A stretch of 64,000 bases of DNA from JAHQVK01 sp036788295 (GTDB taxonomy: Bacteria > Myxococcota > Kuafuiibacteriia > Kuafuiibacteriales > Kuafuiibacteriaceae): NCBI GenBank assembly GCA_036788295.1, contig DAIQNR010000014.1, positions 21,924 through 85,923 on the forward strand, in the 5' to 3' direction. Under the pieces are notes generated by a model. It saw only the letters and a list, made by a program, of their open reading frames with translations. It was not told the DNA's origin and made no database searches. Made by a program: the position numbers and the translations under genes. Each line of letters begins with the position of its first letter. Position 1 is the stretch's first letter. Below are positions 1-9,134 of the stretch, one piece after another.

Positions 1-1
1 C

Positions 2-1225
2 CTCAAGATCGGAGACGACCGGGTCCTGTCCGGGAGCGCGAACTTCTCCGAGAACGGTCTCGGCAACAACGTGGAGGACGGCCGCATGGTCGTCTCCCGC
101 TCGGTTGCGAAAGCCGCGTCCGAGACGCTGTTCGAGCCGCTGTGGGCGGCGGCAAAGGAGGCCCATGTCACCCCCCTGGTGAAAGATGGAGACCGGGTCC
201 CCTTGTTGCCCAGGGTGGAGACCAGGACGCCGATCAAGGACACCGTCTTCGTGGTCATGGATCTCGAGACCACCGGCTTCGTGCCCGGGCACGAAGACCG
301 CATCCTGCAGATGAGCGCCCGGGCGGTGCGGCTCGATGGCGCCGGTGGCTTCGAAGTGCTCGGCGACTTCAACCAGGTGGTCACCCCGGGCACCGACCCG
401 ATGGGGCACCCGTTCCGCATCCCGAAGCGGGTCTCGAGCATCGTCGGCATCGACGAGGGCAACCTGGCCGAGCGAGGTGCGGTCCCGATCCGGGAGGCCC
501 TCCCCGCCTTCCTCGCGTTCATCCGCGAGCAGCAGGAGCACGGACCGGTGGTGCTCGCCGGACAGAACCTCCCCTTCGACCTTCGCTTTCTCGACTACAC
601 CCTGGCCAGGGAGCCGCTCGGCCAGCCGGCCGATGGAGGCGTGGTGCACCACCGACTCGACGCTCCGTACGTGGACGCCATCGACGTGTCGAAGCGCTTG
701 TTTCCAGACGAGGACGCCCACAACCTCGACGCCCACATGGAGCGGCTCGGGATCCCTCCCGACCCCGATCTCCCGAGGCACGACGCCTTCGCCGACGTCG
801 TCTACACCGCGGAGGCGCTCGCGAAGCTGGTGGGCCACGGGAAGCTCTCGACGCTCGGGGACCTGTTGCCGCCGGACCTGATCGAGCTGACCGGCCCCAC
901 CCAGCTCTTCTCCTCCGCCCGCAACAACGCCCAAGCGCTCCACGAGCTGACGTTCAACGACAGCGGAAAGCTCCAGCTCGAGGTGCGCGACCCCCGCAGC
1001 GGCAAGCTCGGCGGAGGGCGCCGGGTCTACGACATGCAAGTCACCGGACGAAAGAACGGTCGGCTCGAGGTGGCGGTGACGACCGGCAAAGGGGACCGGT
1101 CCGAGACCCTCCGCGGGTTCATCGACGAGGCGGGCGTCGAATTCCGTTCCGGGGGCCGCGTCTACCACGACCTTCGAGCGGAAGGCATGGATCTGCAGAA
1201 GCCGAAGATCGAGCGGGCGACCTGA
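2..1225 (+). CDS. PLD-type phosphodiesterase / DEDD 3'-5' exonuclease fusion (5' partial)
   Basis: The reading frame is open at the left edge, so the N-terminus is missing. The first codons read LK, then GDD, then GSANFSENG, which is the second half of a phospholipase-D HxK...D...GSxN motif; the only visible base of the preceding codon fits a His codon. About 55 residues later a DnaQ/RNase T-type exonuclease begins. Exo I is the MDLETTG stretch (base ~258), Exo II the AGQNLPFD stretch (~560) and Exo III the HDAFADVV stretch (~780), giving a full DEDDh set. A C-terminal ~100-residue domain is not recognised. The likely role is DNA or RNA end processing in the cytoplasm. Both catalytic motifs look intact in the visible part; the fusion itself is unusual. 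Family calls are from motifs only. Confidence 0.82.
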   Translation, partial: LKIGDDRVLSGSANFSENGLGNNVEDGRMVVSRSVAKAASETLFEPLWAAAKEAHVTPLVKDGDRVPLLPRVETRTPIKDTVFVVMDLETTGFVPGHEDRILQMSARAVRLDGAGGFEVLGDFNQVVTPGTDPMGHPFRIPKRVSSIVGIDEGNLAERGAVPIREALPAFLAFIREQQEHGPVVLAGQNLPFDLRFLDYTLAREPLGQPADGGVVHHRLDAPYVDAIDVSKRLFPDEDAHNLDAHMERLGIPPDPDLPRHDAFADVVYTAEALAKLVGHGKLSTLGDLLPPDLIELTGPTQLFSSARNNAQALHELTFNDSGKLQLEVRDPRSGKLGGGRRVYDMQVTGRKNGRLEVAVTTGKGDRSETLRGFIDEAGVEFRSGGRVYHDLRAEGMDLQKPKIERAT

Positions 1226-1277
1226 GCCGCCCGTCCTCCCACGGGTCCGGTCGAGCCGAGCTCGCGGCGGGCCGCGA

Positions 1278-1886
1278 ATGAGCCGAAACCGCGGTCAGCA
1301 GCCCCGATGCGTCCGGTGCCGGCTCACCGTGCCGCTGTGCGTGTGCAGGTTCGCGCATATGGTCCCGACCGAGACCCGGGTCCTCGTGCTGCTGCATCCG
1401 GACGAGCAGCAAAAACCCACGAACACCGGCCACCTCGTTCGGCTGCTGCTGCCGAACTCGGAGGTGAGAAGGTGGGAGCCTCGGGCCCCGCTTCCGGCCG
1501 ATTCGGACCGGCCGACGGCCCTGCTCTTCCCCCGGCCCGGCGCGGCGCCGATCGCGTCCGCTCCCCCGTCGTGCACCCTGGTCGTCCCAGACGGGGCGTG
1601 GCGGCAGACCCGCCGGATGGTCAGCCGCCCGCCGCTCTCGTCGATCCCTGCGCTCGCGCTGCCCGAGGGCCCGGCGCCGAGCCAAAGGCTGCGGCGGGTT
1701 CGCACCGACGACCACCGGCTCGCGACGCTCGACGCGGTGGCCCGAGCGCTCGGGATCCTCGAGTGCCAGTACGTGGAGGACCAGATGCGGGCCCTGCTCG
1801 ACCGGGTGGTGGTCCGCGGCCTGTATTCGCGGGGCCAAGGCCCGGCGGACGAAGACCCGGATCAGGGGTCCTCGACCCGGGCGTAG
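1278..1886 (+). CDS. DTW-domain tRNA-uridine aminocarboxypropyltransferase
   Basis: This 202-residue protein resembles the YfiP/TapT DTW-domain family, which transfers the 3-amino-3-carboxypropyl group of S-adenosylmethionine to uridine in tRNA. Visible support: a zinc-knuckle-like Cys set at residues 11, 14, 21 and 23; the HPxE...PTNTG segment at residues 40-51; and PDGAW at 104-108, where the family usually has DGTW or DTW (here Ala replaces Thr). The C-terminal part keeps the S.RLRR...R.DD...LAT pattern. The start ATG follows the previous gene by 52 bases. The stop overlaps the 3' end of the convergent helicase gene by 25 bases. Which tRNA position is modified cannot be told from sequence. 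Confidence 0.85.
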   Translation: MSRNRGQQPRCVRCRLTVPLCVCRFAHMVPTETRVLVLLHPDEQQKPTNTGHLVRLLLPNSEVRRWEPRAPLPADSDRPTALLFPRPGAAPIASAPPSCTLVVPDGAWRQTRRMVSRPPLSSIPALALPEGPAPSQRLRRVRTDDHRLATLDAVARALGILECQYVEDQMRALLDRVVVRGLYSRGQGPADEDPDQGSSTRA

Positions 1887-3244
1887 GCTTCGTGCTGCCG
1901 CCGCCGCTCGGCGAGGCCGACCTCGGTGGTGACGTCGGAGACCAGCTCGTACAGCACCGCTGACTTGCCCTCCCGCCGGCGGAGTACCCGGCCGAGGCGC
2001 TGCACGTGCTCCCGCACGCTCCCGCTGCCCGACATCACGATGGCGACGTTCGCCTCCGGCACGTCCACGCCCTCGTTCAGGACCTTCGCCGTCACCAGGA
2101 CCCGCAAGTCGCCGGTCGAGAAGCCCTCGAGCAGCCGCTTTCGCTCGGCGGGGCGGGTCTGGTGGGTGAGCGCAGGCAAGAGGAACGTCCGGCTGACCCG
2201 ATAGACAGTCTCGTTGTCGTTCGTGAACACGAGCACCCGGTCGTGCCGGTGGACAACGAGCAGCGACCACAGGGCCGACATCTTGGCCCGCGACGAGAGG
2301 GCGATTCGGCGCTGGCTTCGGTAGGCCCGCCACGCCGACCTCCCCGCCTCGCTCTGGTGGGCCCGGGCAACGAAGGTCGAAAACGCGTCCGGGCGGCGAA
2401 AATCGATCCCCTGCTGGCGAAGGAAAGCCAGGTACTCGGCCCGGCAGCGGTCGTGGACTTCGGACTCCTCCGGGTCGAGCTCCACCCGCACCGGGACGAC
2501 CGAATACGGGGCCAGCCAGCGCCCCTCGAGCGACTCCACCCCGACCTGGTGCACGAGCGGACCGACGCGCTCGTACACGAGCCGCTCCTTTCCGTCCGGC
2601 CGGGCGAGCGTCGCGGTGAGGCCGAGCCGAAACGGGGCGATCGAGGCTTCGGCCGCGAACCGGTAGGCGTCCGAGGGGAGATGGTGGACCTCGTCGAACA
2701 CGAGCATCCCGAACCGGGCCCCGAGGTGTTCGGCCATGATCGCGGCCGAGTCGTAGGTGATGACGGTGACGTCCCTTCTCTCCTTGAGGCCGCCGCCGAT
2801 CACGCCGATCTCGATCCCCAGCTCCGCCTCCAGGGTCCGCTGCCACTGACCGAGCAGCTCGATGGTGGGCACCACCACCAGGGCCGGGCGACCGGCGCGG
2901 GCGATGGCCAGCGCGCCCAGAAGGGTCTTGCCCGACCCGGTGGGCATCTCCACCACCCCCGTGCAGCCGGCAGCTTCCCACCGCTCGAGGGCCTCGGCCT
3001 GGTGCGGATACGGCGAAAACCCATCGCGCATCGCGAGCGGGATCGGCTGGTACCGGCGGGCCTGGTCCTCGTACGGAACGCCAAGCCGGCGCAGCGATTC
3101 GATGATTCGACGGTAATGAAAGGCGGGGGCCCGGTACCGCCCGGTGCGCCGGTCTTCGGTCAGCAGCCCCTCCAAGGAAGCCGCCTCCTCAGGCAGGGCC
3201 GTCACCACGAGCGTCCCGTGCTCGAAGAGCACTCGAACCGCCAT
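1862..3244 (-). CDS. XPB/Ssl2-type DEAD/H helicase
   Basis: A 460-residue superfamily 2 helicase of the XPB type, which translocates on or unwinds duplex DNA in repair or transcription. An N-terminal ~70-residue segment precedes the helicase core. Motifs: Walker A PTGSGKT (101-107), DEVHH Walker B (184-188), LTAT motif III (209-212), and QRLGRVLRR motif VI near residue 420. Canonical XPB proteins carry a RED motif just after motif III; here the equivalent bases encode ARPDG, a variant. The start ATG at 3244 was chosen because the downstream N-terminus matches the domain and the upstream frame is antisense to other genes. It is transcribed divergently from the methylmalonyl-CoA mutase genes and convergently with the DTW gene. 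No Bax1-like partner is recognised nearby, although a nuclease fusion lies 1.3 kb away. Confidence 0.9.
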   Translation of the reverse strand: MAVRVLFEHGTLVVTALPEEAASLEGLLTEDRRTGRYRAPAFHYRRIIESLRRLGVPYEDQARRYQPIPLAMRDGFSPYPHQAEALERWEAAGCTGVVEMPTGSGKTLLGALAIARAGRPALVVVPTIELLGQWQRTLEAELGIEIGVIGGGLKERRDVTVITYDSAAIMAEHLGARFGMLVFDEVHHLPSDAYRFAAEASIAPFRLGLTATLARPDGKERLVYERVGPLVHQVGVESLEGRWLAPYSVVPVRVELDPEESEVHDRCRAEYLAFLRQQGIDFRRPDAFSTFVARAHQSEAGRSAWRAYRSQRRIALSSRAKMSALWSLLVVHRHDRVLVFTNDNETVYRVSRTFLLPALTHQTRPAERKRLLEGFSTGDLRVLVTAKVLNEGVDVPEANVAIVMSGSGSVREHVQRLGRVLRRREGKSAVLYELVSDVTTEVGLAERRRQHEAYARVEDP

Positions 3245-3382
3245 GCCCGTCGGGCTACCAGCGGCGGGCCAGGACAGCAACGCGGGCGATGCGTCGGCTG
3301 GGCCCGGTTTCGGGGCAAGAGGCCTCGCTCTGGCGGCCCTGGGCTCGTCAGCTGGCCCGGGGTCGAGTACAGAGAGAAGGCG

Positions 3383-5443
3383 ATGACGATCCGGTTGGCC
3401 GAGGGCTTTTCCCAGGAAACAGAGGCGACCTGGGCCGAAGCTGCCCGCGCTGCGCTGAAGGGCGCTCCGCTCGAGAAGTTGAAGACCCCCACCGAGGACG
3501 GCTTCTCTCTCGAGCCCCTCTACATGCGGCTCCCGCAGCCGTTTTGCCACGCGCCGCCCGGGGCCCCTCCCTACCGCCGCGGCGACCGCGTAGGCGGAGC
3601 CTGGGCGGTGCGCCAGCCGTTTGCCGACCCGGACCTCGACCGGGCGAACACGGCCGTGCTGCGGGACCTCGAGCGGGGGGTCACCGAGCTGCTGCTCGTG
3701 CTCGACCTCGCCGGACGACGGGGCCTCGACCCCGACCAGTTGGAGGCCCAGGATCTGGCCGGGCGAGGAGGGCTTCCGATCGCGTCGGTGGACGACCTCG
3801 ATTTGGTGCTCGCCGGGGTGCTCGACGACCTCGCGCCGGTGATCCTCGACGGAGGGGTGGCCCCGCTCGCGCAAGCGAGCCTGCTGCTGGCGCTGTGGAA
3901 GCGACGGGGTCGAGACCTCGCCGCGATCGAGGGCAGCCTCGGCGCGGCGCCGCTGTCCGCATGGGCGGCCGAGGGGATCCTCCCCGGCGGCCCCGCGCGC
4001 GCGCTCGACGACGTCGCCGCGCTCGCCCGATGGTGCGGGAGAATGGCGCCCCGCGTTCGCGTCGCCCGGGCCGACGAGGGCCCCTTTCACGAGGCCGGCG
4101 CGAACGACAGCCTCGGGCTGGGGCTGGTGCTCGCGGAGGCCGCCGAGCACCTGAGGGCTTTCGCGCGGGGTGGCCATCCACTCGAGCAGGGCGCAGGCCA
4201 AATCGAGCTCGACCTGCGGGTCGGGTCCGACGTGTTCGCCGGGGCGGCCAAGGTTCGAGCCGCCCGTTTGGCCTGGTCCCGGCTCGCGGAGGCGGTCGGC
4301 CTGTCCCCGCGGGCGGCCCGACCGACGCTGGTCGCTCGCCTCGGCCGCCGCGCGCTCAGCCGGGACGACCCGTGGGTGAACCTGCTGCGCGGCACCGCCG
4401 CCACCTTCGCCGCCGGCGTGGGGGGAGCCCACGCGATGGTGCTCGAGCCGTTCGACGCCGCCTGCGGCGTCCCCGATGAGCTCGGCCGCCGCCTCGCCCG
4501 CAACACGCAAGTCATCCTGCAGGAAGAGAGCCACCTCTCGCGGGTCGCCGACCCGGCGGGCGGGAGCTGGTACGTCGAGCACCGCACCGAGCGGCTCGCC
4601 GAGGCGGCGTGGTCGGTGCTGCGGGAGGTGGAAGCCCAAGGCGGGCTCGCCGCCGCGCTCGCCTCCGGCTTCGTGGCCGACAAGATCGCGGCCGCGCGCG
4701 AGGCCCGCGACGCGGCCATCGACCGCCGAAAGCGACCTCTGACCGGGGTCAGCGAGTTCCCGGACCCGAGCGAGTCCCCGCTGCTTCGCCCGGAGCGCGA
4801 CCCGGACGCCATCGAGAAGGCGATCCGGCGGCTCGCTCCGAGCCGGCACCGCCGTCCTACGCTGTCGCCCGATGACCTCGGTCCCGACCGAGTGAGCGGC
4901 GCGATCGACGCCGCTTTCGGCGGCGCTACCCTCGGCCTCCTGCAAGCAGCCCTTCACCCCTCGGCGGACCCGAACCCCATCCCGAGGCTGTCGCCACGGC
5001 GGCTGTCCGAGCGGTTCGAGCCGCTGCGGGCCCGGGTGCGGGAAGCGGCGCCGCCCCCGATCTTTCTGGCGAACATCGGGCCGCTCGCCGGTCACGGCGC
5101 CCGGGCGACCTTCGTCCAGAACCTGGTCGGGGTCGCCGGATTCCGGGTCGCGGCCGGGCCCCCGAACGCGTCGCCAAGCGAGATCGCGGCCGCGTTCTCG
5201 GCCAGCGGGGCGAGGGTCGCGGTGCTCTGCGGCACCGACGCCGACTACGCGACGCAGGCGGTCGCGGTCGCCGAGGCCCTGCGCGGGGCCCGCCGGGTGG
5301 TGCTCGCCGGCCGGCCGGGCGGGCTCGAGGCCGCGCTCGAGGCGGCTGGCGTAAGGGGGCACGTCGCCCTCGGCATCGACATCCGCGCTGCCCTGCTCGA
5401 CCTGCTCGACGCCCACGACCTACCCACCGGAGACTTGCGATGA
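3383..5443 (+). CDS. mutA: Methylmalonyl-CoA mutase small (beta) subunit
   Basis: This 686-residue protein aligns in pattern with the small subunit of the heterodimeric methylmalonyl-CoA mutase (TIM-barrel plus cobalamin-binding-like fold). It retains barrel features such as the ARNTQVILQEESHLSRV-like segment and the DPAGGSWYVE motif. The C-terminal cobalamin-like domain lacks the DxHxxG B12 ligand motif, as expected for the non-catalytic subunit. Together with the next gene it would form the enzyme interconverting succinyl-CoA and (R)-methylmalonyl-CoA in propionate, odd-chain fatty acid and branched-chain amino acid metabolism. The ATG at 3383 is preceded by a purine-rich agagagaagg ribosome site. 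Its stop overlaps the start of mutB (ATGA at 5440-5443), indicating translational coupling. Confidence 0.93.
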   Translation: MTIRLAEGFSQETEATWAEAARAALKGAPLEKLKTPTEDGFSLEPLYMRLPQPFCHAPPGAPPYRRGDRVGGAWAVRQPFADPDLDRANTAVLRDLERGVTELLLVLDLAGRRGLDPDQLEAQDLAGRGGLPIASVDDLDLVLAGVLDDLAPVILDGGVAPLAQASLLLALWKRRGRDLAAIEGSLGAAPLSAWAAEGILPGGPARALDDVAALARWCGRMAPRVRVARADEGPFHEAGANDSLGLGLVLAEAAEHLRAFARGGHPLEQGAGQIELDLRVGSDVFAGAAKVRAARLAWSRLAEAVGLSPRAARPTLVARLGRRALSRDDPWVNLLRGTAATFAAGVGGAHAMVLEPFDAACGVPDELGRRLARNTQVILQEESHLSRVADPAGGSWYVEHRTERLAEAAWSVLREVEAQGGLAAALASGFVADKIAAAREARDAAIDRRKRPLTGVSEFPDPSESPLLRPERDPDAIEKAIRRLAPSRHRRPTLSPDDLGPDRVSGAIDAAFGGATLGLLQAALHPSADPNPIPRLSPRRLSERFEPLRARVREAAPPPIFLANIGPLAGHGARATFVQNLVGVAGFRVAAGPPNASPSEIAAAFSASGARVAVLCGTDADYATQAVAVAEALRGARRVVLAGRPGGLEAALEAAGVRGHVALGIDIRAALLDLLDAHDLPTGDLR

Positions 5444-7605
5444 CCTCTTTTCCGAACCTCGCCGACGTGCCGTGGAGAGTTCCGGGCGGCGAAGATGGCG
5501 CCCCCCCCTCGGCGCCAACCTGGACCACTCCGGAGGACATCGAAGTCTCTGCGGTGTACGGCCCTCGCGACCTCGACGGTCTCGACTTCTTGTCCACGGT
5601 GCCCGGTCTGCCCCCGTACCTTCGTGGTCCGTACGCCACGATGTACGTCAACCAGCCGTGGACCATCCGGCAGTATGCCGGCTTCTCCACGGCGGAGCAG
5701 TCGAACGCATTCTACCGCCGAAACCTCGCCGCCGGGCAGAAGGGCCTGTCCGTCGCCTTCGACCTCGCTACCCACCGCGGCTACGACTCCGATCACCCCC
5801 GGGTGCTCGGAGACGTCGGCATGGCCGGGGTGGCGATCGACTCCATCGAAGACATGCGGGTCCTGTTCCAAGGGATCCCCCTCGACGAGATGACGGTGTC
5901 GATGACCATGAACGGGGCGGTGCTCCCGGTGCTGGCCCTGTATGTCGTCGCCGCCGAGGAGCAAGGGGTCAAGCCGGCCCAGCTGTCCGGGACCATCCAG
6001 AACGACATCCTCAAGGAGTTCATGGTCCGGAACACCTACATCTATCCGCCGCTGCCGTCGATGCGGATCATCTCCGACATCTTCGCCTATACCTCCAAAG
6101 AGATGCCTCGCTACAACAGCATCTCCATCTCCGGGTACCACATGCAGGAGGCCGGAGCGACCGCCGACCTCGAGCTGGCGTACACGCTCGCCGACGGGCT
6201 CGAGTACGCCCGGGCCGGGAAAGCGGCGGGGCTCGGGATCGACGCCTTCGCCCCCCGCCTGAGCTTCTTTTGGGCGGTCGGCATGAACTTCTTCATGGAG
6301 GTGGCCAAGATGCGGGCAGCGCGCCTCTTGTGGGCTCGCCTCCTGACGAAGGAGTTCTCGCCGAAGAACCCGAAATCTCTGTCCCTCCGCACCCACTCCC
6401 AGACCTCGGGGTGGAGCCTGACCGCCCAGGACGTGTTCAACAACGTGATCCGGACCTGCGTGGAGGCGATGGCCGCCACCCAGGGCCACACCCAGAGCCT
6501 GCACACGAACGCCTTCGACGAGGCGCTCGCCTTGCCGACCGACTTCTCGGCCCGCATCGCGAGGAACACCCAGCTCTTCCTCCAGCAGGAGTCGGGGACC
6601 ACGCAGGTGATCGATCCGTGGGGCGGCAGCTACTACGTCGAGCGACTCACCCACGACCTCGCCGCCCGCGCCCTCTCCCACATCGAGGAGGTGGAGGCGG
6701 AAGGCGGCATGGCCAAGGCGATCGAAGCCGGGATCCCGAAGATGCGAATCGAGGAGGCGGCGGCGCGAACCCAGGCCCGCATCGACTCCGGGCGCCAGAC
6801 CGTGGTGGGGATCAACAAGTATCGGCTCGACTTCGAGGAGAAGGTGCCGGTGCTGAAGGTGGACAATGCGGAGGTGCGCGCAGGCCAGATCGCGCGACTC
6901 GAGCGGCTCCGCCGGGAGCGGGACGGCGCCGCGGTGAACGAGCGGCTCTCGGCGCTCACCACGGCCGCGGAGCGGGGCGAGGGAAACCTCTTGGCGCTCG
7001 CCATCGACGCCGCCCGCGCCCGCGCCACGGTCGGCGAGATCTCCTACGCCCTCGAGAAGGTCTGGGGGCGGCACCGAGCGGTCATCCGGGCCATCGCGGG
7101 GGTGTACGCCAAGGAGATGGGAACGGAGTCGAAGATGCTCGACGGCGTGATGGAGAAGATCCAGAGGTTCGAGGCCCTCGACGGGCGGCGCCCCCGAATC
7201 CTCGTCGCCAAGATGGGGCAGGATGGTCACGACCGGGGCCAGAAAGTCATCGCGACCGCGTTCGCGGACCTCGGCTTCGACGTGGACATCGGCCCCTTGT
7301 TTCAGACGCCGGACGAGACCGCCCGCCAGGCGGTCGAAAACGACGTCCACATCGTCGGAGCGAGCTCGCTCGCGGCCGGCCATCTCACCCTCGTGCCGGC
7401 GCTGCGCCAGGCCCTCGCCGAGCAGGGCCGAGAAGACATCTTGGTGGTGGTGGGTGGCGTCATCCCTCCCGGAGATTTCGAAGAGCTGCGGGCGGCTGGG
7501 GCCGCGGCGATCTTTCCTCCAGGCACGGTCATCGCGAGGGCGGCCGAGGACCTGCTCGACCAGCTCCTGCACCGGTTCGAGGCCGAAGAGGCGGAGGCCG
7601 GCTGA
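5440..7605 (+). CDS. mutB: Methylmalonyl-CoA mutase large (alpha) subunit
   Basis: The 721-residue catalytic subunit of adenosylcobalamin-dependent methylmalonyl-CoA mutase. The substrate barrel carries the family signature THRGYDSDHPRV near residue 110 and a DPWGGSYYVE motif. The C-terminal B12 domain has DGHDRG near residues 595-600, whose His is the lower cobalt ligand, followed by VGASSLAAGH and VVVGGVIPPGD typical of the fold. Its length matches the family. It is coupled to mutA by a 4-base overlap. No MeaB-type G-protein chaperone, epimerase or propionyl-CoA carboxylase gene is present in this window, so those partners must lie elsewhere. Only 21 bases separate its stop from the convergent stress-protein gene. 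Confidence 0.97.
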   Translation: MTSFPNLADVPWRVPGGEDGAPPSAPTWTTPEDIEVSAVYGPRDLDGLDFLSTVPGLPPYLRGPYATMYVNQPWTIRQYAGFSTAEQSNAFYRRNLAAGQKGLSVAFDLATHRGYDSDHPRVLGDVGMAGVAIDSIEDMRVLFQGIPLDEMTVSMTMNGAVLPVLALYVVAAEEQGVKPAQLSGTIQNDILKEFMVRNTYIYPPLPSMRIISDIFAYTSKEMPRYNSISISGYHMQEAGATADLELAYTLADGLEYARAGKAAGLGIDAFAPRLSFFWAVGMNFFMEVAKMRAARLLWARLLTKEFSPKNPKSLSLRTHSQTSGWSLTAQDVFNNVIRTCVEAMAATQGHTQSLHTNAFDEALALPTDFSARIARNTQLFLQQESGTTQVIDPWGGSYYVERLTHDLAARALSHIEEVEAEGGMAKAIEAGIPKMRIEEAAARTQARIDSGRQTVVGINKYRLDFEEKVPVLKVDNAEVRAGQIARLERLRRERDGAAVNERLSALTTAAERGEGNLLALAIDAARARATVGEISYALEKVWGRHRAVIRAIAGVYAKEMGTESKMLDGVMEKIQRFEALDGRRPRILVAKMGQDGHDRGQKVIATAFADLGFDVDIGPLFQTPDETARQAVENDVHIVGASSLAAGHLTLVPALRQALAEQGREDILVVVGGVIPPGDFEELRAAGAAAIFPPGTVIARAAEDLLDQLLHRFEAEEAEAG

Positions 7606-7626
7606 CCCGAGAAGGCCCTGAAGCCC

Positions 7627-9054
7627 TTACACCCACAAGCGACGGGGCTGGGCTCCGGCGTCGGCGAACGCGGTCTTCGCTCGGTTGTGCTCGGCTTCGT
7701 CCTTCGCGTGAACGGCGATGAGCACTTTGCCTCGCTCCACCGAGTCCTGGAGGCGAGCCGCGTCATGCTCCGGGACCCCGTAGCCGACGAGAGTACCGAT
7801 GAGGCCGCCGATGAGGCCGAGCGCCACCGCCGGACCCATCACCACCAGTCCGATGCCGCTCGTCACCGCGAGCGAGGCGAGCCCCCCGAGGACGCCGCCC
7901 ACCGCCGTGCCCACCGCGCTGCCAGCCAGGAACCCTTGGTCGGTCTGGTCCTCGTCCTTGAACGACTCGAGGTGGGTGTCCTTGCTCATCACCACACTGA
8001 TGTGGTCGGGGTCGATGGTGGCGTCGTCGAGCCGGCCGAGCGCGGTCCGCACGTCCTGGGGCTCGAAGACGGCGTAGACGACCTGCTCGCCCGGTTGGGT
8101 GCCTGGCGATCGGGCCCGTCGCCGCTTGGTGCCCTGCTCGGACGGTTGCTGCCCTTGGTCCGGGACCACGAGCACCGGGACCTTGCAGCCGGAGATGATC
8201 CGGGCGCCGTTGGTGCCAAACAGCGCTTTGGACCAGGTGCGGTGACCGCTCGCGCCGACGACGATGACATCGGGCTCGGCCCGCCTCGCCTGCTCGAGCA
8301 CCTCGAGATGGGCCGGGGAGCCGGGCACGACCTCGACTTCGAATCGGGCGCCTTCGGGCGCGATGGCGGCGGCGAGCCGCGTGACCGCGTCCCGCTGCTC
8401 GTCGAGCCGCCGGACCCGCGCCGGAAGCGCGTAGGCCTGCAGCGAAAACGGATGGTCTCCGGCGATGACGAGCGGCTCGTCGAACACCGACACCACCCGG
8501 ACGAAGCCGCCGGAGCCAGCGAGGGCGAACGCATGCTCGAGCACCGATGACGACACCGGCGACAGATCGACGGCGGCGAGCACCTGCTCCGCCCGTCCCG
8601 GCGTTCCCCGGTCCTCACCGACGACGAGCACCGGGCATCCGGCGTAGCCGAGAAGGCTCGTGGTGATGCTGCCCAGGATCGCCCGCTTGATCGCGCCATA
8701 GCCCTGGGTCGAGGTGACGATGAGATCAGCCCCTGAGGAAGCCGCCGCCTGGGCCAGCTCCTTGGCCGGGTGCCCTCGACGTACAGCTACGTCGATGGCG
8801 ACGTCGGGGTAGCTCTCCGTCGTCTCCCGGAGCCGGGAGAGCGCGGCCTCGACCGCCTCTTGCTCCCTCGTTTCCCTCTCGCTGCTGCTGAGATCGTAGG
8901 GCAGCGGGCTTCCGCTCAGCGTCGTGTCCACGACGTGAAGCAAGGTGATCCTCGCTTCCGGACGGCCCGACGCGATCTCGACCGCGGCCTCGAGCGCCAT
9001 CTCGGCCCGGGCCGAGAAATCCGTTCCCACCAGGATGTGTCGATGGTTCCGCAT
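7627..9054 (-). CDS. Tandem universal-stress protein with glycine-rich membrane-associated C-terminus
   Basis: Two UspA-like domains lie in tandem (about residues 4-150 and 155-305), each starting with a beta strand and VGTDFS- or AAVDLS-type sequence and ending in the GSxxxxLLGYAGCPVLVV- or GTNGARIISGCKVPVLVV-like nucleotide-binding motif. They are followed by a basic linker and a third region with alternating Gly/Ala hydrophobic stretches (about residues 385-445), resembling glycine-zipper segments of general-stress proteins and possibly membrane-inserted. The role is probably stress survival; substrates are unknown. I chose the ATG at 9054 (MRNHRHILVGTDFS) because it begins at the domain and has AGGG just upstream; in-frame ATGs at 9078 and 9111 would add 8 or 19 residues. 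An inverted repeat lies at 9072-9088. Confidence 0.85.
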   Translation of the reverse strand: MRNHRHILVGTDFSARAEMALEAAVEIASGRPEARITLLHVVDTTLSGSPLPYDLSSSERETREQEAVEAALSRLRETTESYPDVAIDVAVRRGHPAKELAQAAASSGADLIVTSTQGYGAIKRAILGSITTSLLGYAGCPVLVVGEDRGTPGRAEQVLAAVDLSPVSSSVLEHAFALAGSGGFVRVVSVFDEPLVIAGDHPFSLQAYALPARVRRLDEQRDAVTRLAAAIAPEGARFEVEVVPGSPAHLEVLEQARRAEPDVIVVGASGHRTWSKALFGTNGARIISGCKVPVLVVPDQGQQPSEQGTKRRRARSPGTQPGEQVVYAVFEPQDVRTALGRLDDATIDPDHISVVMSKDTHLESFKDEDQTDQGFLAGSAVGTAVGGVLGGLASLAVTSGIGLVVMGPAVALGLIGGLIGTLVGYGVPEHDAARLQDSVERGKVLIAVHAKDEAEHNRAKTAFADAGAQPRRLWV

Positions 9055-9071
9055 GTCCCTGAGAGGAGCAA

Positions 9072-9088
9072 CTTCCATACCATGGAAG
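9072..9088. promoter_or_regulatory. Inverted repeat upstream of stress-protein gene
   Basis: A perfect 7-bp dyad, CTTCCAT-ACC-ATGGAAG, lies 18 to 34 bases upstream of the preferred start of the stress-protein gene. It overlaps an alternative ATG. It could be an operator or a small hairpin in the leader; the sequence alone does not decide. I saw no obvious consensus -35/-10 pair beside it. Confidence 0.35.
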
Positions 9089-9134
9089 AGGCGAAGTGGT
9101 TTCGCCCTCACCGGGTCGAAACCGTAACAGCCGC

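Noticed and set aside
3245..5416. Minus-strand open frame of several hundred codons opposite mutA
   Set aside because: In G+C-rich DNA, antisense frames stay open by chance. Its Arg/Gly/Pro-rich translation matches no protein, while the mutA frame has clear family motifs.
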